Source: an uncultured Gardnerella sp. (GTDB lineage: Bacteria > Actinomycetota > Actinomycetes > Actinomycetales > Bifidobacteriaceae). Taken from it: 20,818 bases of DNA. Every line of letters starts with the position of its first letter. Position 1 is the first letter of the stretch. Positions 14,340-20,818 of this stretch are shown piece after piece. The notes under the pieces are model-generated. The model saw nothing but the letters and a program-made list of their open reading frames with translations. It was not told the DNA's origin and did no database searches. The DNA lies in contig CAMYED010000013.1 of assembly GCA_947254595.1 (NCBI GenBank), forward strand, positions 1 to 20,818. The letters are read 5' to 3'. Position numbers and translations under genes: made by a program.

Positions 14340-16040
14340 ATGAACGAAAATACAACTATAAGTAAATCAACTATAAATAAATCAACTAAAAATATATTAT
14401 TTGCAAACGCTCCACGCGCACTTACTTTTACCGCGTACATTGTCGTTGTTGTTATTGTTATGTGTTTTCATGAACCGTGGTTTGACGAAGCGCAAAGTTG
14501 GTTGATTGCGCGAGATTCATCCTTTGCTGATTTGCTTACTCTTCGTCCGCATTACGAAGGGCATCCTCCGCTGTGGACGCTTCTACTTTCTATACCTGCA
14601 AAAACCGGAGTGCCATACGAAATTGGTCTTAAAGGCGTACAGCTTTTGTGTGCAGCTTTGCTTGGGGGATGGCTTATTTTCCGCGCTCCTTTTAATCGCT
14701 TATCAATAGTGTTGCTCCCATTTACGTATTTTCTTTGCTTCCAATACGGTGTTACTTCACGTCCGTATGCGCTGCTTTGCGCTGCTTTGTTAATGGTTGC
14801 ACATTATTGGGAACAGGCTGATTCTAAGCCTTCTAATACGTGGAAACTTGCCCTAAGCCTTATGCTTATGTGCGCAATTAGTGCTTATGGAGTGGCTATT
14901 GCTGCGGGATTCGCTCTCGCATGGATTGCGCGAACAATTCAGCTTGCCGGAGTTAAGAATTTTGTTTCTGCAGTATTTTCTAATGTTAATCGTTTGATTA
15001 GCTGGGTACTTCTTGCTTTAGTTGGCGTTGCTAGCATTGTTTGCATTTGGCCTGCTGCTAATGCTTTTGGTTCCAGAAAAACATTCGACGGTAATTCGCC
15101 GTTAATGCAATTCTTATCGTTTATTTTTGTGATTCCGTCCGAAAGTGCGTTTACTGCTTTCGCCGGTGATGTTTCTTTGAGGCGAATGGAATTGGGCGTA
15201 TTTGCGAGCGCTATTTGCGTGATTATTTCGCTTATTATGTGGGCTTTTGCGTTGCGTATTTCTTACCGCAGAGGCATGCTCGTATCTCTTATTCTTCCAT
15301 ACCTCACTTTTGCGGCTGTTGCAACGCAATATTTCACTTTGCACCATGCTGGAATTGTTTTCGTATTCTTTATTGCGCAATTGTGGATGCTAATTGCAAA
15401 GCAGCCTCTTGATTCTAAAGATATTCCCGCAATCTTTACTAAAATACTTAAACTTGTTTCGCATAATAAATTTGTTAATAAGAAAACAGTTACTTTCATA
15501 CTTATTGCAGTATTGTTAGCTCCTAGTTTGATTTGGAATGTGTTTGCTTGCGTTAATGATATTCGATTTGACTATTCCGGATCTCGTGCGCTTGCGCAAT
15601 TTATTAAGAACAACCATGCTGAAAATAAGCGTTTCGTAACTTCTTGGCTGCATCAAGACGAAAAAACCGACAAATCTGGTAAAGTTATTTCCCCAGAATT
15701 TGAGGATGTTCACCAGTATTCTTGGCAGCTTATTACGGCGAATCCTTATTTTGCAAAGAATCTTATTGATTGCAGCTATAAAAACAGCTCGTTTATTACA
15801 AATGAGCATCCTAGCGAGGATCAAGCGTGGAATGAAATGATGGAATGTAAAGCTAAGAAAGAGCCGCAGTTCTTTGTAACCAACTTGAACGAACCGTGGT
15901 ACTACTTTGTTGCATTGGACTACAATATTGAGCATTACACTTCGCATATTATTGCTAAAACTAAATCATCTTGGAAAGCAAAACTTTCCGAAGAAACAGT
16001 TACGGTATACGAGCGAAAAAGTAATGTTGCGAAGCAATAA
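14340..16040 (+). CDS. Polytopic membrane protein, probable GT-C-fold glycosyltransferase
   Basis: The 566-residue protein has a short polar Ser/Thr/Lys/Asn-rich N-terminus, then about nine to ten hydrophobic segments, and a soluble C-terminal domain of about 130 residues. After the first helix comes WFDEAQSW (acidic pair D49, E50), then EGHPPLW (73-79). An acidic pair in the first outer loop followed by an HPPLW-type motif is typical of GT-C enzymes such as the PMT/ArnT-like family 39, which use lipid-linked sugars on the outer membrane face. I therefore infer a lipid-phosphosugar-dependent transferase, with substrate unknown. The start is ATG 14340, preceded by AAGGA (14331-14335); upstream in-frame ATG 14328 and TTG 14295 lack ribosome sites. 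It shares a bidirectional terminator with convergent htrA. Confidence 0.7.
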   Translation: MNENTTISKSTINKSTKNILFANAPRALTFTAYIVVVVIVMCFHEPWFDEAQSWLIARDSSFADLLTLRPHYEGHPPLWTLLLSIPAKTGVPYEIGLKGVQLLCAALLGGWLIFRAPFNRLSIVLLPFTYFLCFQYGVTSRPYALLCAALLMVAHYWEQADSKPSNTWKLALSLMLMCAISAYGVAIAAGFALAWIARTIQLAGVKNFVSAVFSNVNRLISWVLLALVGVASIVCIWPAANAFGSRKTFDGNSPLMQFLSFIFVIPSESAFTAFAGDVSLRRMELGVFASAICVIISLIMWAFALRISYRRGMLVSLILPYLTFAAVATQYFTLHHAGIVFVFFIAQLWMLIAKQPLDSKDIPAIFTKILKLVSHNKFVNKKTVTFILIAVLLAPSLIWNVFACVNDIRFDYSGSRALAQFIKNNHAENKRFVTSWLHQDEKTDKSGKVISPEFEDVHQYSWQLITANPYFAKNLIDCSYKNSSFITNEHPSEDQAWNEMMECKAKKEPQFFVTNLNEPWYYFVALDYNIEHYTSHIIAKTKSSWKAKLSEETVTVYERKSNVAKQ

Positions 16041-16049
16041 ATAAAGTGC

Positions 16050-16086
16050 AAATAAATAAATAAATAAATAAATTAATAAATAAAAA
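16050..16086. repeat. AAAT tetranucleotide microsatellite
   Basis: Six perfect AAAT units (16050-16073) are followed by degenerate units up to 16086, between the glycosyltransferase gene stop codon and the shared terminator. Being intergenic, length changes would not alter a protein, but on the minus strand they form the T-rich tail of the htrA terminator. Confidence 0.85.
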
Positions 16087-16087
16087 T

Positions 16088-16129
16088 GCGCCCCGATTGT
16101 AAGCAGTAACTTACTTTCGGGGCGTTTTA
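16088..16129. terminator. Bidirectional terminator between the glycosyltransferase gene and htrA
   Basis: The perfect 8-bp stem CGCCCCGA (16089-16096) / TCGGGGCG (16117-16124) is capped by an inner stem GTAAG/CTTAC (16099-16103, 16110-16114). TTTTATTTAA follows on the plus side, and the complement of AAATAAAAAT gives a T-rich tail on the minus strand. It serves both convergent genes. Confidence 0.92.
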
Positions 16130-16189
16130 TTTAACAATCTGAATTATCGTGCGATTAATTGCGCTAATAAATTACAGATGCTATTCAAT

Positions 16190-18085
16190 TTACCAGAAAC
16201 CAAATGGATCAAAGATTCCGCCGTCGTCGCCATCGTCATCTCCACGTTGCTGCAAGTCGTAGTCGTCGTCATCATTAGACTTGTTGCCGCGCTTTCGCAA
16301 GGAACGTGGATTTTGATTCTTATTCGACTTCTTTTCTTTACGGTTAGCGCCCGTTACAGTAGCTTCCTCCTGGTTGAAAGTAACAGTCAACTTCAGGGTG
16401 TTTCCTGCGCGAACTACCGTAAGAGTTGCTTTTTCGTTGAAAGCAGTTGCTCTTACGTAACCAAGAAGCGCGTAATTATTTGTAACCGGCTTATCGTCGA
16501 AAGCAACGATTGTGTCTCCAGCTTGTAGACCAGCTTTAGCTGCAGGAGTTCCTTGATTTACAGAAACAACTTGCGCACCGCCGCGAGTAATGCCATTTGA
16601 CTCGACTGCTACGCTCTTAATCATGATTCCCAAAGCAACGTGCTTAACTGAACCTTTTTGAATGATCTCAGAAACAACGCGCTTTACTAAGTTTGCAGGA
16701 ATAGCAAAACCGATTCCAATAGATCCTGCAGTTCCAGACTGCGTTGAAGTTGCTGCAATAGAGGAGTTAATGCCAATAATTTGGCCTGCTGCGTTAAAAG
16801 TTGGGCCTCCAGAATTGCCTGGGTTAATAGCCGCGTCAATTTGTACAGCATTAGTTACGATTTCAGAACGGCTTTGATCGTCCATAACGGAAACTGGGCG
16901 GTTTAATGCGGAAACAATGCCGGTAGTGGCAGTGTCGTCATATCCAAGCGGATTACCAATTGCCATAACCGGTTCGCCAACAGCTAGCAAATCTGAATTA
17001 GCAAACTGCGCAGTTTTCAAATTACTTGGCGGATTGTCGAGCTTAAGAACTGCCAAATCTGTAGTCTTATCTGCGCCAACTAAAGTTGCTGAATACATTT
17101 GACCGTTAGAAAGCGTAACCTGAATTTGATTAGCTCCAGCAATTACGTGGTTATTAGTAACAACGTAACCTTTTGGATCTATTATTACGCCGGAGCCTTT
17201 GCCCATGCCTTTATCTAAACGAGTTTGAATAGAAACAACCGCGCCGGAAACGTTTTTAGCAACATTCTTCCAATCCGGAGCTGAGCCGCCTTTAATTATT
17301 GCGGTTCCTGGGCCGGAAGTATTCGAGCCAATTCCGGATAATGATCCTTCTTGAGGCAGGGCAATAAGACCTTGCGAAACTGCAAAAGTTAGTACAACAA
17401 CGCAAACAATAGCCGAAATTGACGCGGAGAAAATAGCGATAACAACGGGGGAGAATGTGCTGTTTGCTTGTGTATTGCGTTTTGCTTGGCGTTGCGCATT
17501 TTGCTTGGCGTTGCGCTTAGCAGCAGAACGGTCTGCGTGCGGGTTTGCGTGTTTTACAGGCTGATTTGCGGGACGTTTTTGAGGCTGAGTGTTAATCTCA
17601 TTGTCCGGATATTCTGCGTCTTCTGCGTCTTCTGCGTCTTCTGCGTCTGTTGAATCTTCTGTAAACCTTGCGTCTTCTTCGTATTCGTACGGATTACCAA
17701 AATTGCCATTTTGATTCGACGGATTGTTGTAAGGATTCTGCTGCCCAGCATAAGTTTCGTTTTCAGCGTCTTCGTGCGATTGGTTTGAAGAAGCAGCTTG
17801 GGCAGCATTGTTTACTGGACCATACGCGCCAAATTCTGGAGCAGGACTGTAAGTTTGCGTGTTCTGAGCAGGTTTAGCATTGTTCTCCGCTTGAGCTTGG
17901 AATTGCGGTTCCGGTTGATGCTCTTGCTGAGGTTGCTGTGGTTGCTGAGGCTGCCCATTTTGCCCAACTTGCTCAGGTTGGAAGTTTTGCCCAGACTGAT
18001 AATGCTGATCCTGATTAGAATAGGATTCGTTATTACCGTTTTCATTGGATTCTTGCTGATTTGCTCCGTAAATATCGTCAGCCAT
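16190..18085 (-). CDS. htrA: Membrane-anchored HtrA/DegP-type serine protease with PDZ domain
   Basis: An envelope protease and chaperone for damaged exported proteins. Of 631 residues, the first 210 are low-complexity (Gln/Asn/Pro-rich, a DAE repeat at 147-158, then a basic Arg/Lys/Ala/Gln stretch at 185-207) and probably cytosolic. One membrane helix (212-238) anchors the rest outside. The trypsin-like domain has the triad H313 (TNNHV), D343 (TTDLAVLKL) and S425 (NPGNSGGP). One PDZ domain (about 483-572) follows. The tail (600-631) is rich in Asp and ends in aromatic residues (FDPFGFW), like a PDZ ligand or docking peptide. The start is certain: AAGGAGG lies five bases before ATG 18085. Divergent from tgt with very little space between. 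Confidence 0.95.
   Translation of the reverse strand: MADDIYGANQQESNENGNNESYSNQDQHYQSGQNFQPEQVGQNGQPQQPQQPQQEHQPEPQFQAQAENNAKPAQNTQTYSPAPEFGAYGPVNNAAQAASSNQSHEDAENETYAGQQNPYNNPSNQNGNFGNPYEYEEDARFTEDSTDAEDAEDAEDAEYPDNEINTQPQKRPANQPVKHANPHADRSAAKRNAKQNAQRQAKRNTQANSTFSPVVIAIFSASISAIVCVVVLTFAVSQGLIALPQEGSLSGIGSNTSGPGTAIIKGGSAPDWKNVAKNVSGAVVSIQTRLDKGMGKGSGVIIDPKGYVVTNNHVIAGANQIQVTLSNGQMYSATLVGADKTTDLAVLKLDNPPSNLKTAQFANSDLLAVGEPVMAIGNPLGYDDTATTGIVSALNRPVSVMDDQSRSEIVTNAVQIDAAINPGNSGGPTFNAAGQIIGINSSIAATSTQSGTAGSIGIGFAIPANLVKRVVSEIIQKGSVKHVALGIMIKSVAVESNGITRGGAQVVSVNQGTPAAKAGLQAGDTIVAFDDKPVTNNYALLGYVRATAFNEKATLTVVRAGNTLKLTVTFNQEEATVTGANRKEKKSNKNQNPRSLRKRGNKSNDDDDYDLQQRGDDDGDDGGIFDPFGFW
17612..17647 (-). 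repeat. Four 9-bp in-frame repeats in htrA
   Basis: TTCTGCGTC occurs four times in tandem on the plus strand. Read on the minus strand, this encodes the repeated Glu-Asp-Ala/Asp-Ala-Glu acidic stretch (about residues 147-158). Copy-number change would lengthen or shorten the linker without a frameshift. Confidence 0.9.
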
Positions 18086-18175
18086 TAATCCTCCTTACAA
18101 AATACTCTTAGAAAATAATAATAAACCATGCCATCGTATATGCTGCTCGTCAGGGCTTCTAATAAAGTAAAAGAT
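18086..18175. promoter_or_regulatory. Short divergent region between htrA and tgt
   Basis: Both genes must be started from this 90-bp gap (42 bp if tgt begins at 18128). It contains the htrA ribosome site, a TTACAA hexamer at 18095-18100, and TAATAA hexamers at 18119-18124 and 18160-18165. TAATAA at 18160 sits ten bases before ATG 18176, which fits leaderless transcription of tgt. No strong -35 box is visible for either gene. Confidence 0.35.
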
Positions 18176-19477
18176 ATGACAAGTCTTCTTGAACACCCAC
18201 GCGGAGCCGAGCCTGGGAAGCCTGGTGACCGCAAAGAATTTTCGTTTACAACTAAAACGCGACTTTCTAGCACTGCTGAAGGCAAAGGTCGCGACGGCGC
18301 TCGCTATGGGCGCACAGGCGTAATCCACACTCCTCACGGCGATATTCAAACTCCGGCTTTTGTTCCGGTTGCAACCCAAGCTGCAATGAAAGCAGTATTG
18401 CCAGAAACAATTAAAGATTTAGGCGCACAATGCATGCTTTCTAATGCTTTCCATTTGTATGAGCGTCCTGGTGCAGACGTTTTAGACGAAGCAGGCGGCT
18501 TAGGAAAGTTTATGAACTGGGATAAGCCAACTTTTACGGATTCCGGCGGCTTCCAAGTACTTTCTTTAGGAGCAGGTTTTAAGAAGACGCTCGCAATGGA
18601 CGTTACTGGCATGAAGTCCGATGAAGTTATTGCAGACGGCAAGGAGCGAATGGCTTTTGTTGATGAGGACGGCGTAACATTTAAGTCCCCTCTAAACGGA
18701 GCTAAGCACCGATTTAGTGCTGAGATTTCTATGGGTATTCAGCATAAGCTCGGTGCGGATATTATGTTTGCTTTCGACGAGCTTACGACTTTAATGAATA
18801 CTCGTCGATATCAGGAAGAATCAGTTGAGCGCACATTCCGTTGGGCAAAGCGTTGTGTTGCAGAGCATCAACGTCTAACCGAGGAGCGCGTTGGCAAACC
18901 TTACCAGGCATTGTATGGTGTGGTTCAGGGCGCTAATTATGAGGATTTGCGCAGGCATGCAGCTGAGCAGATTGCTTCGCTAGATTTTGATGGCGTTGGC
19001 ATTGGTGGCGCTATTGAAAAGCGCATTATTGGTGATACTTGCGCATGGATTTGCGACGCAATGCCTGAAAATAGGCCTCGTCACGTTCTTGGAATTGCTG
19101 CAGTTGACGATATTTTTGCTTGCGTTGAAAACGGTGGAGATACATTTGATTGCGTAGCTCCAGCTCGCTGCGGGCGTAACGGCGCAATTTTCACTCGTCG
19201 CGGAAGATACAATGTAAAGCGCGCTGAATTTAAGCACGACCAGCGTCCGCTTGAGGAAGGTTGCGATTGCTACACATGCACGCACTATTCTCGAATGTAT
19301 GTAGATCATTTACTGCGCGCTCGCGAAATGAACGGCTTTACGCTAGCAACTATTCACAACGAACGTTTCTTTGTGAAGCTGCTTGACGATATTCGTGCTT
19401 CTATTGATGGCGGATATTTTGAGGAGTTTCGTGATGAAGCTCTTGCTCATTACTATGAAAATGGTTCAAAAGGCTGA
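18176..19477 (+). CDS. tgt: Queuine/preQ1 tRNA-guanine transglycosylase
   Basis: Swaps the wobble guanine of GUN-anticodon tRNAs (Asp, Asn, His, Tyr) for preQ1 or queuine. From this start the protein has 433 residues. The catalytic Asp of the base pocket is D122 (FTDSGG), the nucleophilic Asp is D325 (FDCVAPAR), and the zinc site is C363, C365, C368 and H394 (CDCYTC, then IH), with the same spacing as the Zymomonas enzyme. All key residues are present. The start is uncertain: ATG 18128 would add 16 residues but leave only 42 bp to the htrA start. Neither ATG has a ribosome-binding site. No preQ1 synthesis genes are in the window, so the base may be salvaged or made elsewhere. Confidence 0.93.
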   Translation: MTSLLEHPRGAEPGKPGDRKEFSFTTKTRLSSTAEGKGRDGARYGRTGVIHTPHGDIQTPAFVPVATQAAMKAVLPETIKDLGAQCMLSNAFHLYERPGADVLDEAGGLGKFMNWDKPTFTDSGGFQVLSLGAGFKKTLAMDVTGMKSDEVIADGKERMAFVDEDGVTFKSPLNGAKHRFSAEISMGIQHKLGADIMFAFDELTTLMNTRRYQEESVERTFRWAKRCVAEHQRLTEERVGKPYQALYGVVQGANYEDLRRHAAEQIASLDFDGVGIGGAIEKRIIGDTCAWICDAMPENRPRHVLGIAAVDDIFACVENGGDTFDCVAPARCGRNGAIFTRRGRYNVKRAEFKHDQRPLEEGCDCYTCTHYSRMYVDHLLRAREMNGFTLATIHNERFFVKLLDDIRASIDGGYFEEFRDEALAHYYENGSKG

Positions 19478-19529
19478 GAGCAATTTTGACCACAAAATGC
19501 TAGGCTAAATATTGCGGATTTATATCAAA

Positions 19530-19535
19530 TATGAT
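19530..19535 (+). promoter_or_regulatory. Probable -10 box of tRNA-Leu
   Basis: TATGAT lies 17 bases before the mature tRNA 5' end, placing transcription start about 10 bases upstream of it. No good -35 hexamer is seen at standard spacing. Confidence 0.4.
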
Positions 19536-19552
19536 AGCCTTGCACTTTGTAT

Positions 19553-19635
19553 GCGAACGTGGCGGAATGGTAGACGCGCTGTCTTCAGGTGGCAGTGAGT
19601 GTATACTCGTGCGGGTTCAAGTCCCGCCGTTCGCA
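19553..19635 (+). tRNA. tRNA-Leu (anticodon CAG), CCA not encoded
   Basis: The acceptor stem GCGAACG (19553-19559) pairs with CGTTCGC (19628-19634), with A19635 as the discriminator. The anticodon arm CTGTC/GGCAG encloses the loop TTCAGGT, giving CAG, which reads CTG. The long variable arm (around GAGTGTATACTC) and the GGTTCAAGTCC T-arm fit a class II leucine tRNA. The next bases are CTT, so CCA must be added enzymatically, unlike the tRNA-Gly in this window. Confidence 0.96.
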
Positions 19636-19644
19636 CTTTTTCTT

Positions 19645-19667
19645 AATGTTGTAAAATCAACGTTTTT
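19645..19667 (+). terminator. Terminator after tRNA-Leu
   Basis: AATGTTG (19645-19651) pairs with CAACGTT (19658-19664, one G-T wobble) around a 6-nt loop and is followed by three more T, a run of five in all. It has the same core as the tRNA-Gly terminator. Confidence 0.8.
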
Positions 19668-19786
19668 AGCTATTCTAGCGCCAAGAAATATCCTAATGTG
19701 CATTATTCTGCCAGCCATTCCGCAATTAAAGTGTGCGAGAATAGTTGAGATATTACGTAAATTAAATGAAAATGTGTGATAGACTA

Positions 19787-19845
19787 TATAATTAAATATC
19801 GTAAGACGTCAGATGTATTAAAACATAGGTGTTTTAATTCTTACG
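19787..19845 (+). promoter_or_regulatory. Promoter and nested palindromic operator of the GntR regulator gene
   Basis: TATAAT (19787-19792) is followed, over and beyond the expected start point, by the outer repeat CGTAAGA (19800-19806) / TCTTACG (19839-19845) and the inner repeat ATTAAAACA (19817-19825) / TGTTTTAAT (19830-19838), both perfect. A palindrome covering the start site suits autorepression by the encoded FadR-type protein. The inner repeat could also form an RNA hairpin ahead of the ribosome site. Confidence 0.55.
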
Positions 19846-19869
19846 CTTATTGAGCTGGAAGGAGCTGAT

Positions 19870-20658
19870 ATGGAAGAAACATTTGATACTGAAGACAGCG
19901 AGATGTCAACGCTGAATCGACTAGCTCTTCTGCAAGCAGGCCCAACTTCCGCTCCAATCCCGGTAAGAAAACGCTGCGACGAAACGATGGATGCAATTAG
20001 GTCGCTTATTTTGCGTGAACGTTTGCAGCCAAAAGATATGCTTCCAACGGAGCCAATGCTTTGTAATTTAATAGGCGCTTCAAGATCTTCTGTGCGAGAA
20101 GCTATTCGTAAGTTAGAAGCGCTTAATATTGTTGAAGTTAAGCAGGGTAAGGGCATGTTTGTTGGGTCTTTGTCGCTAGACCCAATGGTTGAAACGCTGG
20201 CTTTTCGCTCTCTAGTGTCCGTTAATAAAAATTTTGAAGACTTAAGCAATGTTGTAGAAATGCGCAAATTCTTGGATCTTGGGTTTGCGGATAAAGTTGT
20301 TGAATCGCTTAAAGGAACAGAGCAGCCAGAGCTTGAAACGCTTTCGGAAAAGATGACTAAAGAAGCGCTTTCTGGAAAGACATTCCTTGAGCAGGATATT
20401 GAGTTTCATACTGGAATTTTGCGAGCAGTAAATAATAAGATTGCTGAACAGTTTGTACGATGCTTATGGCTTGTGCATATGGCTGTTCTGCCGCAGCTAG
20501 GTCTTGCCGTTTCGGACGAGCTTGAAAAAACAGCTAAAGCGCATGAGCTTATGCTTCATACTGCTATAGCTGGAGACGCTGATGGCTATAGAGAGGCTGT
20601 AAATTCTCACTATGAGCCGATTCAGTCGATTTTGCTACACAGACTAAAGAAAAACTAA
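19870..20658 (+). CDS. GntR-family transcriptional regulator, FadR subfamily (FCD domain)
   Basis: A metabolite-responsive DNA-binding regulator of 262 residues. After an acidic leader (1-30) comes the winged helix-turn-helix (about 36-98) with the GntR signature LPTEPMLCNLIGASRSSVREAIRKLE. The C-terminal all-helical FCD effector domain (about 125-255) retains the putative metal/ligand residues D176, H180 (DIEFH), H225 (AHELML) and H247 (NSHY). Such domains usually bind a metal plus a small carboxylate; the effector here is unknown. AAGGAG lies five bases before the ATG, so the start is secure. No metabolic gene is adjacent on the left, so its targets may lie to the right of the window or elsewhere. 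The palindrome upstream suggests autoregulation. Confidence 0.92.
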   Translation: MEETFDTEDSEMSTLNRLALLQAGPTSAPIPVRKRCDETMDAIRSLILRERLQPKDMLPTEPMLCNLIGASRSSVREAIRKLEALNIVEVKQGKGMFVGSLSLDPMVETLAFRSLVSVNKNFEDLSNVVEMRKFLDLGFADKVVESLKGTEQPELETLSEKMTKEALSGKTFLEQDIEFHTGILRAVNNKIAEQFVRCLWLVHMAVLPQLGLAVSDELEKTAKAHELMLHTAIAGDADGYREAVNSHYEPIQSILLHRLKKN

Positions 20659-20728
20659 TCGCGCGCGGAATAAAGCGCAAATTAACGTGCAAATAAACGC
20701 ATAGTTTGATTGACAGTTCTTGTTTGGT

Positions 20729-20818
20729 GTGGCGCGAGTTTTGGGGGATTTCTCTCCTCGCACGCGCGACGACCTGCTTGAGCGCAGCATTGTGCGCGCG
20801 AAAGCAACTCGGAGCGTG
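20729..20818 (+). CDS. Possible start of a next gene, cut by the right edge
   Basis: From about 20714 one plus-strand frame is open to the right edge, and from the TTG at 20741 it reads LGDFSPRTRDDLLERSIVRAKATRSV, which has a protein-like composition. Candidate starts are GTG 20729 or TTG 20741; neither has a clear ribosome-binding site. The last 80 bases are clearly GC-richer than the rest of the window. I do not recognise a family from 30 residues, and a non-coding explanation remains possible. Confidence 0.35.
   Translation, partial: MARVLGDFSPRTRDDLLERSIVRAKATRSV

Noticed and set aside
15516..15947. Minus-strand frame inside the glycosyltransferase gene
   Set aside because: Antisense shadow without supporting signals.
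16178..16528. Plus-strand frame antisense to the htrA 3' end
   Set aside because: Its hydrophobic look comes from reading the Asp-rich tail codons of htrA in reverse; no ribosome site.
19531..19779. Open frame running through tRNA-Leu
   Set aside because: It contains the whole tRNA and its terminator, so it is not a protein gene.
1..20818. CRISPR arrays, insertion sequences, prophage or integrase genes
   Set aside because: No regularly spaced repeat array, transposase, integrase or phage-like gene was seen on either strand.

Overview
The window looks like a chromosomal segment from a low-GC member of the Bifidobacteriaceae, most likely Gardnerella or a close relative. This is inferred from three things: the actinobacterial style of Dcd, FprA and Tgt; the AT-leaning coding sequence; and the many tight intergenic regions with probable leaderless starts. 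I could not search a database, so the genus is a guess. There is no phage, transposon, integrase, CRISPR array or defence island here. It reads as ordinary core genome.

Layout from left to right. (1) A P1B-type metal-transporting ATPase, cut by the left edge (ends 2144). (2) fprA, a ferredoxin/adrenodoxin-type NADP reductase (2381-3859), whose first codons carry a near-perfect ParB-binding parS-like site. (3) htpX, an M48 membrane protease (3947-4828). (4) tRNA-Gly(CCC) with its own terminator (5023-5126). (5) A peroxide-defence cluster, ahpC - ahpF - oxyR (5459-8754). (6) A structured intergenic region (8755-9061) with the oxyR terminator, a minus-strand terminator and several hairpins that may make up a small RNA. 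(7) Minus-strand dcd (9062-9643) and a large Ca2+-type P2 ATPase (9937-12924). (8) Plus-strand rlmB (13188-14183) and a GT-C-like membrane glycosyltransferase (14340-16040). (9) A bidirectional terminator, then convergent minus-strand htrA (16190-18085), which is divergent from tgt (18176-19477). (10) tRNA-Leu(CAG) (19553-19635) and a FadR-type GntR regulator (19870-20658) with an operator-like palindrome upstream. (11) A GC-richer tail in which a new reading frame probably begins.

The functional centre is AhpC/AhpF/OxyR. AhpC reduces peroxides, AhpF passes it electrons from NADH, and OxyR keeps both sensor cysteines (C200/C209). The DNA upstream of ahpC holds two ATAG-N7-CTAT elements, which match the OxyR half-operator. 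The gap between them is about one helical turn longer than in the classic consensus. FprA (redox), HtpX and HtrA (envelope protein quality control) and the two cation pumps would fit a general stress and homeostasis neighbourhood, but they are separately transcribed and I see no proof of co-regulation.

The observations most worth checking are the OxyR operator geometry, the parS-like site inside fprA, the candidate small RNA downstream of oxyR, and the cysteine-rich insertion in the TPC-motif P1B ATPase. I see no wholly new multi-gene system.
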